A DNA stretch of 39,432 bases from Verrucomicrobiota bacterium (GCA_025363585.1 JANYDN010000311.1:1-39432); one strand, 5' to 3'; positions 25,393 through 34,334 are shown, numbered from the stretch's first letter. Program-made: numbers and translations. The notes: generated by a model not told the origin, from the sequence alone.

Positions 25393-26136
25393 TTACTTCC
25401 AGCTATAGAGGTTGTCGGCGTTCACCGTGCCCTTGGCGGGCTGGCCCGAAGGCGGCCGGGTGAAATCGATCTGCCCGTCGGCCCCAAGGGAGATCACGGC
25501 GACGGCCGCGTTGATGAACTCGCGTTCGGTCGGATTGGTGGGCCCAAAGAATGGGTTGCGGACCTTGCCGTCGTAGTCGAGATCCACGATCACGATGAAC
25601 GGGAAACCGTAGGCGTCGCGATAGACGCCGTCGTTGTCGCTGACGCGGTCGGGCTTGTTGCCGGATTCGGTGCGGACCGACAGGAAGGTTTCCTGTTGCG
25701 GGTTCAGCTCGTTGTTCCTGTTGATGATCTGGCCGTTGAGCGTGCGGGACTCGTGCAGGAGCACCGCCATGATCTCGGCGTTCGACACCTGCCAGGCACC
25801 GCCGGGATTGGTGACGGTGGCGTAGGTCAAGCCCGTCTTGCTGGCGGGAACGGGCTGGCCGTCCTGCTGGGTGCCGTAGGTGAAATCCGGTTTGGCATCC
25901 GTCACGGCCTGGCGCGTCTGCTGCGAGGCGGGCATGCGCGAATACTTGGCGTAGTACGCGTTGACCGCGCCCTCAAGGTTCTTGATGTCGACGCCCACCT
26001 TCTTTCGCCGGGCGTTCTTTTGGACGCCGGAGATCGCGGGCAACAACATTCCCGCGAGGATACCGATGATCGCGATGACGACGAGCAACTCGATCAGGGT
26101 GAAACCGCCGCGGCGGGATTGGACTCTGGGTTTCAT
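25393..26136 (-). CDS. GspG-like major pseudopilin
   Basis: This 247-residue protein has the classic leader MKPRVQSRRGG with cleavage expected after Gly11, then FTLIELLVVIAIIGILAGML, with Glu at +5. The sequence continues with ARRKKVGVDIKNLEGAVNAY and KYSRMPASQQ, the layout of GspG, the main subunit of the type II secretion pseudopilus. GspG is usually about 140 residues; the extra length lies in the middle and C-terminal beta part, where the GADGQIDF phrase recalls the acidic calcium loop of GspG. It is the second of two GspG-like genes in tandem, 58 bases after the first. Either may be the structural subunit. Confidence 0.8.
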   Translation of the reverse strand: MKPRVQSRRGGFTLIELLVVIAIIGILAGMLLPAISGVQKNARRKKVGVDIKNLEGAVNAYYAKYSRMPASQQTRQAVTDAKPDFTYGTQQDGQPVPASKTGLTYATVTNPGGAWQVSNAEIMAVLLHESRTLNGQIINRNNELNPQQETFLSVRTESGNKPDRVSDNDGVYRDAYGFPFIVIVDLDYDGKVRNPFFGPTNPTEREFINAAVAVISLGADGQIDFTRPPSGQPAKGTVNADNLYSWK

Positions 26137-26194
26137 GGAAAGGATTCGTTTGGGATTTGGAAACGAAAGCAGGTGGATGGTGGCGGGCGGGAAA

Positions 26195-26917
26195 TCAGTT
26201 CTTCCAGTTGCCGATGATGCGTTTCTGGCCGCGGATGATGACCTCCGCCCAAAGATCGAACCCGGTTGGGTTGTTGGTCGGGTTGCTGGAAACGTAGCGC
26301 CAGGGATTCACGGCCTCGAGACCGGCGGTGGCGATCGGCGAGGGAAACTTGGGATCCTTCAATGGCCAAGGCACGGGCGCCACGAGCACCTCGATGTCGG
26401 GGTTTTTGGAAATGGCCACGTGTTGCGAGGCGTTGAAAGGGTGGTGATACAGGCGCCGGACGTTGTTCGAGAGCGCGGCGTTGACGAAGCCGTCGCGGTT
26501 GAAATTGACCCGCACTTGCGCGTCGGGATCGAGTCGGGTCGTGGCGCTGTCCTCGTAGCCGGTCGGGACGAAATAACCCCCGATTCCCTGCCGGTGGACG
26601 ACGAGTCCAACGAGTTCGTAATACAGCGGGTTGATGACCGGATTGACGATGGGCGTGCCGAAGGAATCGCGGCCGGTGACGTTGTCCGGCGGATAGACGC
26701 CGTGCTTGGCCTTGTAGCTCTCGATGGCGGTGACGAGTTTCTCGAGTTCGGCGCGGGTCTTGGATTCCTTCATGCGGGCGGCGGCCTGGGGCGCCAGACC
26801 GACGAGGAGTCCGGCGAGAACGGCGATGATGGAGATGACCGCGAGCAATTCGATCAACGTGAAGCCGGCCGCGGCGCGGGCGGCGCTCCGGACATGGGAA
26901 TTCAAGGTCGGTTTCAT
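26195..26917 (-). CDS. GspG-like pseudopilin, first of the cluster
   Basis: This 240-residue protein has the leader MKPTLNSHVRSAARAAAG, then FTLIELLAVISIIAVLAGLL with Glu at +5. ESKTRAELEKLVTAIESYK and KHGVYPPDN follow, as in GspG-type pseudopilins where a helix precedes a proline after Tyr. I chose the ATG at 26917, which gives a normal short leader. An in-frame GTG at 26962 would add 15 residues and start inside the antitoxin gene. The gene lies 34 bases after the antitoxin stop with no terminator between, so transcription from the toxin-antitoxin promoter could run into the pseudopilin genes. The C-terminal part ends in a GspG-like LWAEVIIRGQKR. Confidence 0.77.
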   Translation of the reverse strand: MKPTLNSHVRSAARAAAGFTLIELLAVISIIAVLAGLLVGLAPQAAARMKESKTRAELEKLVTAIESYKAKHGVYPPDNVTGRDSFGTPIVNPVINPLYYELVGLVVHRQGIGGYFVPTGYEDSATTRLDPDAQVRVNFNRDGFVNAALSNNVRRLYHHPFNASQHVAISKNPDIEVLVAPVPWPLKDPKFPSPIATAGLEAVNPWRYVSSNPTNNPTGFDLWAEVIIRGQKRIIGNWKN

Positions 26918-26951
26918 GCTGGCGGAAGGGCGACTTGGTACACTCTCGGAT

Positions 26952-27227
26952 TCACCGGTCACGCATTTCTTTTTCCATTCGTTCGCTGAGCCACTGCTTG
27001 ATCATGCTCTGGTAATTGAGGAAGCGGGACCGTGCGAGCCGCTTGATTCGTGCCAACATCCGCGGATCCATCCGCAGCGTGATCGACACCGACTCGGACA
27101 TTTCGGCGTTGGCGGAGGCCGCCGCATCCATCAACCGAAGGTCGACCTCGTGCTCGCCCCAGAACGCGCCTTCCGCCTGTTCGCCATCGAACAGGGGGAC
27201 TTCGTTCCAATCGATGACGACTTCCAT
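26952..27227 (-). CDS. BrnA-like antitoxin, ribbon-helix-helix (CopG type)
   Basis: This 91-residue protein has an acidic N-terminal half and a C-terminal ribbon-helix-helix domain at about 45-85: the strand SVSITLRMDP, then helices MLARIKRLARSR and YQSMIKQWLSERM. That layout and its place directly after a BrnT-like toxin identify it as the antitoxin, which would bind both toxin and operator DNA. Its ATG has one of the few strong Shine-Dalgarno sequences in the window, GGAGGT at 27233-27238, 5 bases upstream and just beyond the toxin stop. The strong site fits the need for more antitoxin than toxin. The BrnA name is based on context and fold; another CopG-type antitoxin family remains possible. 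Confidence 0.75.
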   Translation of the reverse strand: MEVVIDWNEVPLFDGEQAEGAFWGEHEVDLRLMDAAASANAEMSESVSITLRMDPRMLARIKRLARSRFLNYQSMIKQWLSERMEKEMRDR

Positions 27228-27239
27228 GGCTACCTCCGG

Positions 27240-27527
27240 TCACGCCGACAATGCCTGGTTGAGCCGCCGGGCGTAAAAGTACTCCTCCGCCGCGGTAAAC
27301 ACCCGCGCGAGGATGACCCTCACGATCTTCCCGTTGGTCCGGTAGACGCTGAACACTCCCACCCCTCCCGCGGAACGCCCCAGATTGAAATACCGGGACT
27401 GCACCGCGAACCGGGGGGAATCCGGCAACAACCGCACCGAAAACGGATCCTCAAACGACTCCTCCACTTCCCGTACCGTCAAAGAACCGGCAAATTCAAA
27501 CGGCGGATTGTTCCAATCAAACTCCAT
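27240..27527 (-). CDS. BrnT-like ribonuclease toxin
   Basis: The 95-residue product starts MEFDWNNPPFEF and continues with the BrnT pattern: VREVEESFEDPFSV, then SRYFNLGRSAGG, VFSVYRTNGKIVRVILARV, and a closing EEYFYARRL. BrnT proteins are small RelE-fold RNases that stop translation, and conserved arginines and a C-terminal Glu/Tyr group lie where the family has them (Arg45, Arg70, Arg75, Glu82, Tyr83). The usual His or Lys in the N-terminal part is not evident, so activity is uncertain. Toxin precedes antitoxin, as in brnTA loci. A tandem operator-like repeat lies 48 bases upstream. Confidence 0.78.
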   Translation of the reverse strand: MEFDWNNPPFEFAGSLTVREVEESFEDPFSVRLLPDSPRFAVQSRYFNLGRSAGGVGVFSVYRTNGKIVRVILARVFTAAEEYFYARRLNQALSA

Positions 27528-27574
27528 TCACGATCCATTCAACACCCCCGCCGAGTAATGCCAAAGCAATTTCA

Positions 27575-27596
27575 ATGTGCTTACAATGTACTTACA
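27575..27596 (-). promoter_or_regulatory. Tandem 11-bp direct repeat upstream of brnTA, likely operator
   Basis: On the minus strand two head-to-tail copies, TGTAAGTACAT and TGTAAGCACAT, differ at one base and abut exactly. The junction forms the palindrome TACATTGTA. Ribbon-helix-helix antitoxins usually bind short repeats of this kind to repress their own operon. A TTGACC box lies upstream at 27613-27618, so the repeat would cover the -10 region and start site. The repeat is seen; the operator role is inferred. Confidence 0.6.
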
Positions 27597-27668
27597 CCCG
27601 ATCCGACGGAGCGGTCAACCATTCGTCACGCGAAAGGGGTGGAAAGGTTGAATCTCCCTCCCCAAAAG

Positions 27669-27700
27669 CAAACGGCCACCGGATGACCGGTGGCCGTTTG
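27669..27700 (-). terminator. Strong intrinsic terminator after gspF
   Basis: A perfect 14-bp stem (CAAACGGCCACCGG with its complement) and a four-base loop lie 27 bases after the gspF stop. On the minus strand the stem ends in GTTTG and is followed by CTTTT, a short U-tract. It separates the motor/platform operon from the toxin-antitoxin and pseudopilin genes. Confidence 0.85.
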
Positions 27701-27727
27701 TCGAGCCGCGGGGTCCGCGGGATGGGC

Positions 27728-29074
27728 CTATTCGCCGGGGCCCTTGTCGTCGCCGCCGAGTCGGTCGATCAGCGTGATCAGCGGCAGGAAGAGCGCGATG
27801 ACGATGGATCCGACGATCACGGCCAGAAAGACGATCATGATCGGTTCCAGCAAAGAGGTCATGGCCGAGACGGCGTTGTCGACCTCGTCGTCATAGTTGT
27901 CGGCAATCTTCAGGAGCATCTCCGGCAACGCGCCCGTTTGCTCGCCGACGTCGACCATGGAGATGACCATGGGCGGGAAGACGGCGGATTTTTCAAGCGG
28001 CGCGGTGATGGTCTCGCCTTCCTTGACGCTTTCGTAGATCGAGGCGACGGCGTTGGCGACCACCAGGTTACCGGCGGTTTCCTTGACGATGGTGAGCGCC
28101 TGAAGGATGGGAACGCCCGAGCTGACGAGCGTGCCCAAGGTCCGGCTGAAGCGGGCGATGGCCACCTTCGAGATGACCGATCCGATGATCGGGAACTTCA
28201 GTTTCGCCTTGTCCCAGATATAGGCGCCATTCTTGGTTCGAAGGGCGATCTTGAAGCAGATGAAGAACACCACGAGCCCGATGATGACCGGCCCGGGCAG
28301 CGGGATGCCGCCGGCCCATTCGGGGAACACGATGGTGTAGTCCTTGATCGTGTCGGAAATCTTGAGGACGAACTCGGTGAACGCCGGCATGCCGGCGTCG
28401 CCCAGAAGGTCGGCGAAGATCGCCTTGAACTTCGGGACGACGACGACCATGAGGAGGCCGAGGATGCCGAGCGCGACGATCATGACCGCCGAGGGATAGA
28501 ACATGGCCGCGATGACCTTGCCCTTGATCTTTTCGGCCTTCTCCATGAACTCGGAGAGACGGTTGAGGACCACCTCCAGCACACCGCCGATCTCACCGGC
28601 CTTGACCATGTTGATGAAAAGGCGATTGAAGACCTTGGGATGCTGGGCGAGGCCTTCGGAAAACGTGCTGCCGCCCTCGATGGACATCGCGAGGTCGTCG
28701 AGGATGTTCTTCAGCGTCGGGTTGCGTTCCTGCTTTTGGAGAACGCGAAGTCCACGGAGCAACGGCAAACCGGCATCGACCAGCGTGGCCAACTGGCGGG
28801 TGAACGTGCAAAGCACCTTGGCCTTCACCCCGTTGCCCATTCCCGGGATGCGGAGGTTCAGGGACTTCTTGGAACCCTTGCCTCCCCCGGAACCGCCGGA
28901 GCCCGGTTTCTTGGCGGCCTTCGGGTCCTTGGGCTTCTCGGCTTCCATCACTTTCGTGGGGAAGAATCCCATTTCCTTCAGGCGGGTGATCGCCTCGGAC
29001 TGGCTGCCCACTTCGAGCACGCCCTTGGTCTCCTTGCCACGAGTGTCCATGGCGACGTAGTTGAACTTCGGCAT
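27728..29074 (-). CDS. GspF/PilC inner-membrane platform protein
   Basis: This 448-residue protein is the membrane platform that links the GspE motor to pseudopilin polymerisation. It opens with PKFNYVAMDTRGKETKG, the usual N-terminal PilC domain. A Gly/Lys/Ser-rich linker follows, then two repeats of the T2SSF domain, recognisable by FTRQLATLVDAGLPLLRGL and FSRTLGTLVSSGVPILQAL. The phrases MVKAGEIGG and MVDVGEQTG are the GE-x-x-G motifs at the end of each helical domain, and three hydrophobic segments complete the membrane part. The ATG at 29074 is preceded by GGAGG 5 bases upstream; a start 8 codons earlier is less likely. It lies 25 bases after the second ATPase gene. Confidence 0.93.
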   Translation of the reverse strand: MPKFNYVAMDTRGKETKGVLEVGSQSEAITRLKEMGFFPTKVMEAEKPKDPKAAKKPGSGGSGGGKGSKKSLNLRIPGMGNGVKAKVLCTFTRQLATLVDAGLPLLRGLRVLQKQERNPTLKNILDDLAMSIEGGSTFSEGLAQHPKVFNRLFINMVKAGEIGGVLEVVLNRLSEFMEKAEKIKGKVIAAMFYPSAVMIVALGILGLLMVVVVPKFKAIFADLLGDAGMPAFTEFVLKISDTIKDYTIVFPEWAGGIPLPGPVIIGLVVFFICFKIALRTKNGAYIWDKAKLKFPIIGSVISKVAIARFSRTLGTLVSSGVPILQALTIVKETAGNLVVANAVASIYESVKEGETITAPLEKSAVFPPMVISMVDVGEQTGALPEMLLKIADNYDDEVDNAVSAMTSLLEPIMIVFLAVIVGSIVIALFLPLITLIDRLGGDDKGPGE

Positions 29075-29099
29075 AACGGCCTCCGGATCGATTCCCAAC

Positions 29100-30803
29100 T
29101 CAGGTGTATTTCAACACTTCTTCCACCGTGGTGTCCCCGGTGAAGATGGACCTAAGGCCATCGTCCCGGAGCGATACCATCCCCAGCTCGATCGCCTTCT
29201 GGCGAACGACCACCGTGGGAGCGCGTTCATTGATTAGAGTGCGGATCGCATCGCTAATCACGAGCAATTCATAGATTCCCTTCCGTCCCTTGTAGCCCGT
29301 GTCGTTGCAGCTCGGGCATCCGCGACCGTAGTAGAACACCTTGTCGCCGATGTCGTGCGGCGAGAGTCCCATGGTCTGCAATTGGGTCTCGCTGGGCTCG
29401 AACGGCGTGCGGCATTTGGTGCAGATCCGCCGCACCAATCGCTGCGCGAGGATCGCCAGCAGCGTCGACGAGATCAGGAACGGCTCCACGCCCATGTCGA
29501 CGAGACGCGTCACCGCGCCCGCCGCGTCGTTGGTGTGGAGGGTCGAAAGCACCAAATGGCCGGTCAGCGACGCTTGGATCGCGATTTGCGCCGTCTCGAG
29601 ATCGCGCATCTCGCCCAGCATGATGATGTCGGGGTCCTGCCGAAGGAACGCGCGCAAGGCCTTCATGAAGGTCATGCCGCAGCCCTCGTTGACCTGCACC
29701 TGCATGATTCCCTCGATGTCGAACTCCACCGGGTCCTCCACCGTCAGCAACTTCGTGTCGATGGTGTTGACCTTGCGCAACGCGGAATAAAGCGTGGTCG
29801 TCTTGCCGCAACCCGTCGGGCCCGTCACCACGAAGATGCCGTTCGGTTGGTTGATCGCCTCGTGGACGAAGGTGCTGATGTCCTTCGGGAACCCCAACGC
29901 GTCGATGTCGAGGCTGATCGATCCGCGATCCAAAACGCGCAGCACGACCGATTCGCCGAACGCCGTCGGCAACGTCGAGATACGAAGATCGATCTGGCGC
30001 CCGGCGACGAACACCGAGATGCGTCCGTCCTGCGGCAACCGGCGCTCGGAGATGTTCAGGTTCGCCATGACCTTCAGGCGCGAGGTCACCGGCAACGCCA
30101 AGTGCTTCGGCGGCGGCGTCATCTCGTAGAGCGCGCCGTCCACGCGATACCGGATCTTGAATTCGTCCTCGAACGGTTCGAAGTGGATGTCGGATGCCCG
30201 GTCCTGCACCGCCTGCATCAACACCAAGTTGACGAACTTCACGATCGGCGCGTCGTTCACGACGTCGTCGAGCTTCAGCAACCCCGTCCGGACGTCCTCG
30301 ACCTCGTGCGCGACGTCGGAGTCCGCCCCGAGTTGCTTGAGGATGTCGTCGTAACCGCCAGCGGCCTGCGCCGGATAAAACTTCTCGATCGCACGGATCA
30401 CGTCGGCCGGATTCGCGACGACCAGTTGGATCTGGAGTTTGACCGTGAAGCCCAACTCGTCCACGACCGCGGGATTCAACGGATCCGCGAGCGCCAACTG
30501 CACCGTGTCCCCGAACACCGCCACCGGCACGCACTGGTACATGCGCGCGCTCTCGGCGGGCACCGCGGCAATCACGTCCGGGGTCATCTGCCCCTCGTCG
30601 ATGGACACGACCATCGTGCCCAGGTGATCGGCGATGATCTGGAGGATGGAGTCGAGATCCAGCAGGCCGTAATCCTGCACCACCTGCATCACGGACTTCC
30701 CGCCGCGTCCCATTTCCTGGACGACCTCGTCGCGCTGGAGGTCGTCGAGGAGGCCACGATCGCGGATCAGCGCGAGCAGCGGGTCGGAGATGGCGTCGGT
30801 CAT
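29100..30803 (-). CDS. GspE/PilB-family assembly ATPase (second copy)
   Basis: This 567-residue protein is a hexameric ATPase that drives pilus or pseudopilus extension. It has an N-terminal GspE domain (about 1-145), Walker [10 protein letters not shown] at 328-336, Asp-box EDPVEF at 356-361, Walker [11 protein letters not shown] at 392-401, and His-box [14 protein letters not shown] near 414-427. The C-terminal zinc-binding cysteines are Cys461, Cys464, Cys496 and Cys499. It is the third gene of the ATPase-PilT-ATPase-GspF run. Its Walker A has Cys where most members have Ser. Together with the first copy it gives the locus two extension-type motors. Confidence 0.93.
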   Translation of the reverse strand: MTDAISDPLLALIRDRGLLDDLQRDEVVQEMGRGGKSVMQVVQDYGLLDLDSILQIIADHLGTMVVSIDEGQMTPDVIAAVPAESARMYQCVPVAVFGDTVQLALADPLNPAVVDELGFTVKLQIQLVVANPADVIRAIEKFYPAQAAGGYDDILKQLGADSDVAHEVEDVRTGLLKLDDVVNDAPIVKFVNLVLMQAVQDRASDIHFEPFEDEFKIRYRVDGALYEMTPPPKHLALPVTSRLKVMANLNISERRLPQDGRISVFVAGRQIDLRISTLPTAFGESVVLRVLDRGSISLDIDALGFPKDISTFVHEAINQPNGIFVVTGPTGCGKTTTLYSALRKVNTIDTKLLTVEDPVEFDIEGIMQVQVNEGCGMTFMKALRAFLRQDPDIIMLGEMRDLETAQIAIQASLTGHLVLSTLHTNDAAGAVTRLVDMGVEPFLISSTLLAILAQRLVRRICTKCRTPFEPSETQLQTMGLSPHDIGDKVFYYGRGCPSCNDTGYKGRKGIYELLVISDAIRTLINERAPTVVVRQKAIELGMVSLRDDGLRSIFTGDTTVEEVLKYT

Positions 30804-30834
30804 GTCGGGGGTGGAGTTCGAACGGTGGATGGAC

Positions 30835-31941
30835 TCAGGACCGCTTGTTCGCCTGCGCTTCGGCGCGGGCCGCTTTCAATTCCTGTACCTTCTGGTGGAT
30901 CGTGGTCGGGTCCTGCGCCTTGGTCAGGACTTCTTCCTCCGCGATCATCCCCGCCGTCCACTTGTCGATGAGGAACGAATCCAGCGTCACCATGCCGTAC
31001 TTCGCTCCCGTCTGGATGTCCGACTGGATGCGGAACGTCTTGTTGTCGCGGATCAGCGCGCCCACGGACGGGGTGTTGCACATGATCTCGAAGACGGCGA
31101 CGCGTCCCGGCTTGTCGACCCGGGGGATCAACAACTGGGAAATCACGGCCTGCAGCACCGTGGAAAGCTGGATCCGGATCTGTTCCTGCTGGTTTTGGGG
31201 GAAAGCGTTGACGATACGATCGATGGTCTTCGCGGCACCGGTCGTGTGGAGGGTTCCGAACACCAAGTGACCGGTTTCGGCCGCGGTGATGGCCGCTTCC
31301 ATCGTCTCGAGATCGCGCAATTCGCCGACCAGGATGATGTCGGGATCTTGGCGGAGGGCGCGGCGGATGGCCTCGGCGAAGTTCGGCACGTCGACGTTGA
31401 CCTCGCGCTGGGTCACCACCGCCTTCTTGTGCTTGTGATAGTACTCGATCGGATCCTCGATCGTGATGATGTGCGCGTCATCGCGCTCCTCGTTCAGGAT
31501 GTTGATCAGGGACGCGAGGGTCGTCGTCTTGCCGGAACCCGTTGGTCCGGTCACCAGTACGAGTCCGCGGGGCCGGGAGAGCAATTCGCGGACGGAAGGA
31601 GGGATACCGATTTGCTCCATCGTGAGCAATTTGCTAGGAATCTGCCGCAAAACGATGGCGAAGTTTCCCTTCTCCTTGAAGGCCGAGACGCGGAAGCGGG
31701 CCAACTCGCCGAACGCGAATCCGAAGTCGGCTCCGCCCTTCTCCCGGATTTGCTGGATATGGTCTTCCGAGGTGATCGAGCGCATCAGTTCCTCGGTATC
31801 CTCGGGGCGCAGGGCGGGTCCCTCGACGCGCTGGAGGATGCCATGGATGCGGATTACCGGCGGGATCCCCACGCGGACGTGCAGGTCGGCTCCGCCCTCG
31901 GAGACCATCAACTGCAACAAGTCGGACATCTGGTAGGACAT
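30835..31941 (-). CDS. pilT: PilT-type retraction ATPase
   Basis: This 368-residue ATPase matches the length of PilT, the motor that depolymerises type IV pili. Walker A is GPTGSGKTT at 132-140. The Asp-box EDPIEYYH, the sequence [17 protein letters not shown] with Walker B, and the His-box [14 protein letters not shown] follow, and the region [18 protein letters not shown] is PilT-like. The N terminus ([18 protein letters not shown]) is the compact PAS-like domain of PilT rather than the GspE domain. It sits between two GspE/PilB genes, so the locus could make a retractable filament. Type II secretion systems normally lack PilT. Confidence 0.94.
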   Translation of the reverse strand: MSYQMSDLLQLMVSEGGADLHVRVGIPPVIRIHGILQRVEGPALRPEDTEELMRSITSEDHIQQIREKGGADFGFAFGELARFRVSAFKEKGNFAIVLRQIPSKLLTMEQIGIPPSVRELLSRPRGLVLVTGPTGSGKTTTLASLINILNEERDDAHIITIEDPIEYYHKHKKAVVTQREVNVDVPNFAEAIRRALRQDPDIILVGELRDLETMEAAITAAETGHLVFGTLHTTGAAKTIDRIVNAFPQNQQEQIRIQLSTVLQAVISQLLIPRVDKPGRVAVFEIMCNTPSVGALIRDNKTFRIQSDIQTGAKYGMVTLDSFLIDKWTAGMIAEEEVLTKAQDPTTIHQKVQELKAARAEAQANKRS

Positions 31942-32033
31942 GGCTTTGGGAAAGGCTGTGGCGGCTGGTTAGGAGGGTGGTTGGCGGACCGGGATGGCGT
32001 TCGATACGACTAGCACGATCATTGCCAGAGACG

Positions 32034-33746
32034 TCAATGGTCCACGACCGTGGCTCGGATGACCTCCTCGACCGTCGTGAGGCCGGCAAGGACCTTGCGG
32101 GTACCGTCCTCGCGCAGCGTTCGCATCCCCATCTCGCGGGCCTTGTTGCGAAGGACATTGGCCGGGACCTTGTCGAAGATCATGCGACGCGCCTCGTCGT
32201 TGATCGTGAAGACTTCGAAGAGGCCGAATCGGCCTTTGTGGCCGGTTTTGTTGCACGTCGGGCAGCCCGCGCCACGCCGGACCGTCGCGGAAGCGAGCAT
32301 GTCCGACGTGATGTTCAGGGAACGCATTTCCGACTCGGACAAGGTGGACGGTCCACCGCACCCCTTGCAAATGCGGCGCACCAAACGTTGCGCCATGAGG
32401 CATCGCGTCGCCGACGCCACGAGGAAGGGCTTCACTCCGATGTCGATGAGACGCGTCACCGCGCCCGGGGCGTCGTTGGTGTGCAGGGTGGAGAACACCA
32501 AATGGCCGGTCAGCGAGGCATTGATCGCGATGCTCGCCGTCTCCATGTCGCGGATTTCGCCAAGCATGATCACGTTCGGCGATTGGCGAAGCATCGAGCG
32601 CAGTGCGGATGCGAAAGTAAACCCGATGATTTCCGCAACCTGAACCTGGTTGATGCCCGCCAGCATGTACTCGACCGGGTCCTCGACCGTGATGATTTTG
32701 CGGTCGGGCCGGTTGATGTAATTGAGGCAGGAATACAGCGTCGTGGTCTTGCCGGAGCCGGTCGGGCCGGTGACCAGGAGGATCCCGTCGGGCAACGCGA
32801 TCAGACGCTCGAAGGCCAGCTGGTCGTCCGCGAAGAAACCCAATTCCGCCAACCCCAGACGAAGGCCTTCCTTGTCCAGGATACGCATGACGATCGATTC
32901 GCCGTGCTGCGTGGGAAGGCAGTTGACGCGAAGATCGATCGTCTTGCCGCCCACGTTGGCTTGGATACGACCGTCCTGCGGGATCCGTCGCTCCGCGATG
33001 CTCATCATCGACTGGATCTTGAGGCGCGCGATCATGGGCGCCTGCAGCCGCTTCGGCGGGTCCCTTTGCTCGATCAGCACGCCGTCGATGCGGTAACGCA
33101 CCCGGAAGCGACGTGCCATCGGCTCGAGATGGATGTCGGACGCCCGCATCTTGAAGGCATCGATGATGATCTGGTTGACGAGGCGGATGATCGGCGCGTC
33201 GGCGTCGATTTCCTTGCCGTCCGCCGCGACATCGCCCTTGAGCTGGGTGATCTCCACCTCGCCCTCGGTGATGTCCTGGATCATCTTGGCGATGCCGCCG
33301 TCATCGCGGCCGCTTCCGCCGTAATACTTCGCGATCGCCGCCTCGATGTCGGCCGGGCTCGCGACGCGCAGCTCGACGGTCTTGCCGAGGGAAATCTGGA
33401 GTCCGTCGATCGCCTCGATGTCCGACGGATCGCTCAGCGCCACGGCGACGGTGCCATCGCCGACGGCGACCGGGATCGCGTTGTACTTTTTGGCGATGTG
33501 ACGCGGGATCGCGGAGATGACATCGTCCGAAAGACGCATGTCCCCCAGCGGCACCGACTCGACGCCGAAGTACGTGGCCTTGGCCATCGTGACCATGCCG
33601 GGATCCAGCTGGCCTTGCTTGACCAGCGTGTCCAACTGGCCTTCGCCAGCGGCCTCGGCATCGGCCTGGATCGCGTCGAGTTGCTCGCGCGTCACCAGCC
33701 CCATGTCGACCATCGTGTCGATCAGGAAATCGTCTTTCGCAGCCAC
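32034..33746 (-). CDS. GspE/PilB-family assembly ATPase (first copy)
   Basis: This protein of about 570 residues has an N-terminal GspE domain (DTMVDMGLVTREQLD onward), Walker [10 protein letters not shown] around 327-335, EDPVEYM, Walker B NVIMLGEIRD with an Asn in place of the usual first Asp, and the His-box [11 protein letters not shown]. The C-terminal zinc site is made of CKGC and CPTC. It is the first gene of the minus-strand motor operon and is about as long as the second copy, but the sequences differ along their length, so the duplication is old. The start is uncertain: I use the GTG at 33746, giving AAKDDFLIDTM after it; a TTG at 33782 would add 12 residues. Neither has a Shine-Dalgarno sequence. 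Confidence 0.9.
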   Translation of the reverse strand: MAAKDDFLIDTMVDMGLVTREQLDAIQADAEAAGEGQLDTLVKQGQLDPGMVTMAKATYFGVESVPLGDMRLSDDVISAIPRHIAKKYNAIPVAVGDGTVAVALSDPSDIEAIDGLQISLGKTVELRVASPADIEAAIAKYYGGSGRDDGGIAKMIQDITEGEVEITQLKGDVAADGKEIDADAPIIRLVNQIIIDAFKMRASDIHLEPMARRFRVRYRIDGVLIEQRDPPKRLQAPMIARLKIQSMMSIAERRIPQDGRIQANVGGKTIDLRVNCLPTQHGESIVMRILDKEGLRLGLAELGFFADDQLAFERLIALPDGILLVTGPTGSGKTTTLYSCLNYINRPDRKIITVEDPVEYMLAGINQVQVAEIIGFTFASALRSMLRQSPNVIMLGEIRDMETASIAINASLTGHLVFSTLHTNDAPGAVTRLIDIGVKPFLVASATRCLMAQRLVRRICKGCGGPSTLSESEMRSLNITSDMLASATVRRGAGCPTCNKTGHKGRFGLFEVFTINDEARRMIFDKVPANVLRNKAREMGMRTLREDGTRKVLAGLTTVEEVIRATVVDH

Positions 33747-33962
33747 AATCGTCTCGGGTTCCGGCCCACAGAATGTCTGCAACCGGGGAAGAGCGGGGGT
33801 GATTTAGGGTGCCGCGAATTGGAAAGTCAAACGCCGACAGCCCGATCGGCGACCAATCGCTGCATCTCACCGCCGATTGCCTCGTTGCGCGGGGGACGTT
33901 GGCCGTTCGACCGACGGCGTTGGTCGCCGTCACGTGTCATTCCGCGCGGGCAGCGTCCGCCG

Positions 33963-34334
33963 TTGGGGGCGCGCGACGGCCACCTCGGGGAATGCCCGGA
34001 TTCCCCGAATTGCGCTTGCAGCCAATCGTCCGATCCGCGGCACCGGATCGATCCGATCGCGTTCCAGGGCGACGTCGCCCCCGCACAACGCCGGTTGCGC
34101 GCGCTATTGGATGCCGATCCTGAATTGCGCTTCGTCGAGGAGCGCGACGGATACCTTAGATATGAGGCGGTGACCCGGGTTTGGAGGTTTGTGGACGACG
34201 TGGAACTTCTGTTCGACACGTCGAAGGCGGCGATCCACATGCGTTCGGCGTCGCGGATCGGGCGGAGCGATCTTGGGACGAACCGCCGTCGGCTGGAGCG
34301 TATCCGCGCGGCGTGGGCGGCATCGGGAGGATGA
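33963..34334 (+). CDS. DUF1499-family protein
   Basis: The encoded sequence GHLGECPDSPNC, CSQSSDPRHRIDPIAF, FVEERDGYLRYEAVTRVWRF, VDDVELLFD and IHMRSASRIGRSDLGTNRRR reads through the whole DUF1499 domain, a small family of unknown function. No ATG precedes it in frame. The TTG at 33963 gives a compact 123-residue protein starting GARDGHLGE after the start; TTG codons at 33885 or 33819 would extend it with arginine-rich sequence of no recognisable type. It is transcribed away from the first GspE gene. The 216 bases between the two starts show nothing else I can name and should hold both promoters. Confidence 0.75.
   Translation: MGARDGHLGECPDSPNCACSQSSDPRHRIDPIAFQGDVAPAQRRLRALLDADPELRFVEERDGYLRYEAVTRVWRFVDDVELLFDTSKAAIHMRSASRIGRSDLGTNRRRLERIRAAWAASGG

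Noticed and set aside
11500-26000. Many TATAAT-, TATAAG- and TATATAAT-like strings on the plus strand
   Set aside because: They are the complement of Tyr-, Ile- and Leu-containing codons inside long minus-strand genes, with no spacing to a -35 box and no plus-strand gene after them.
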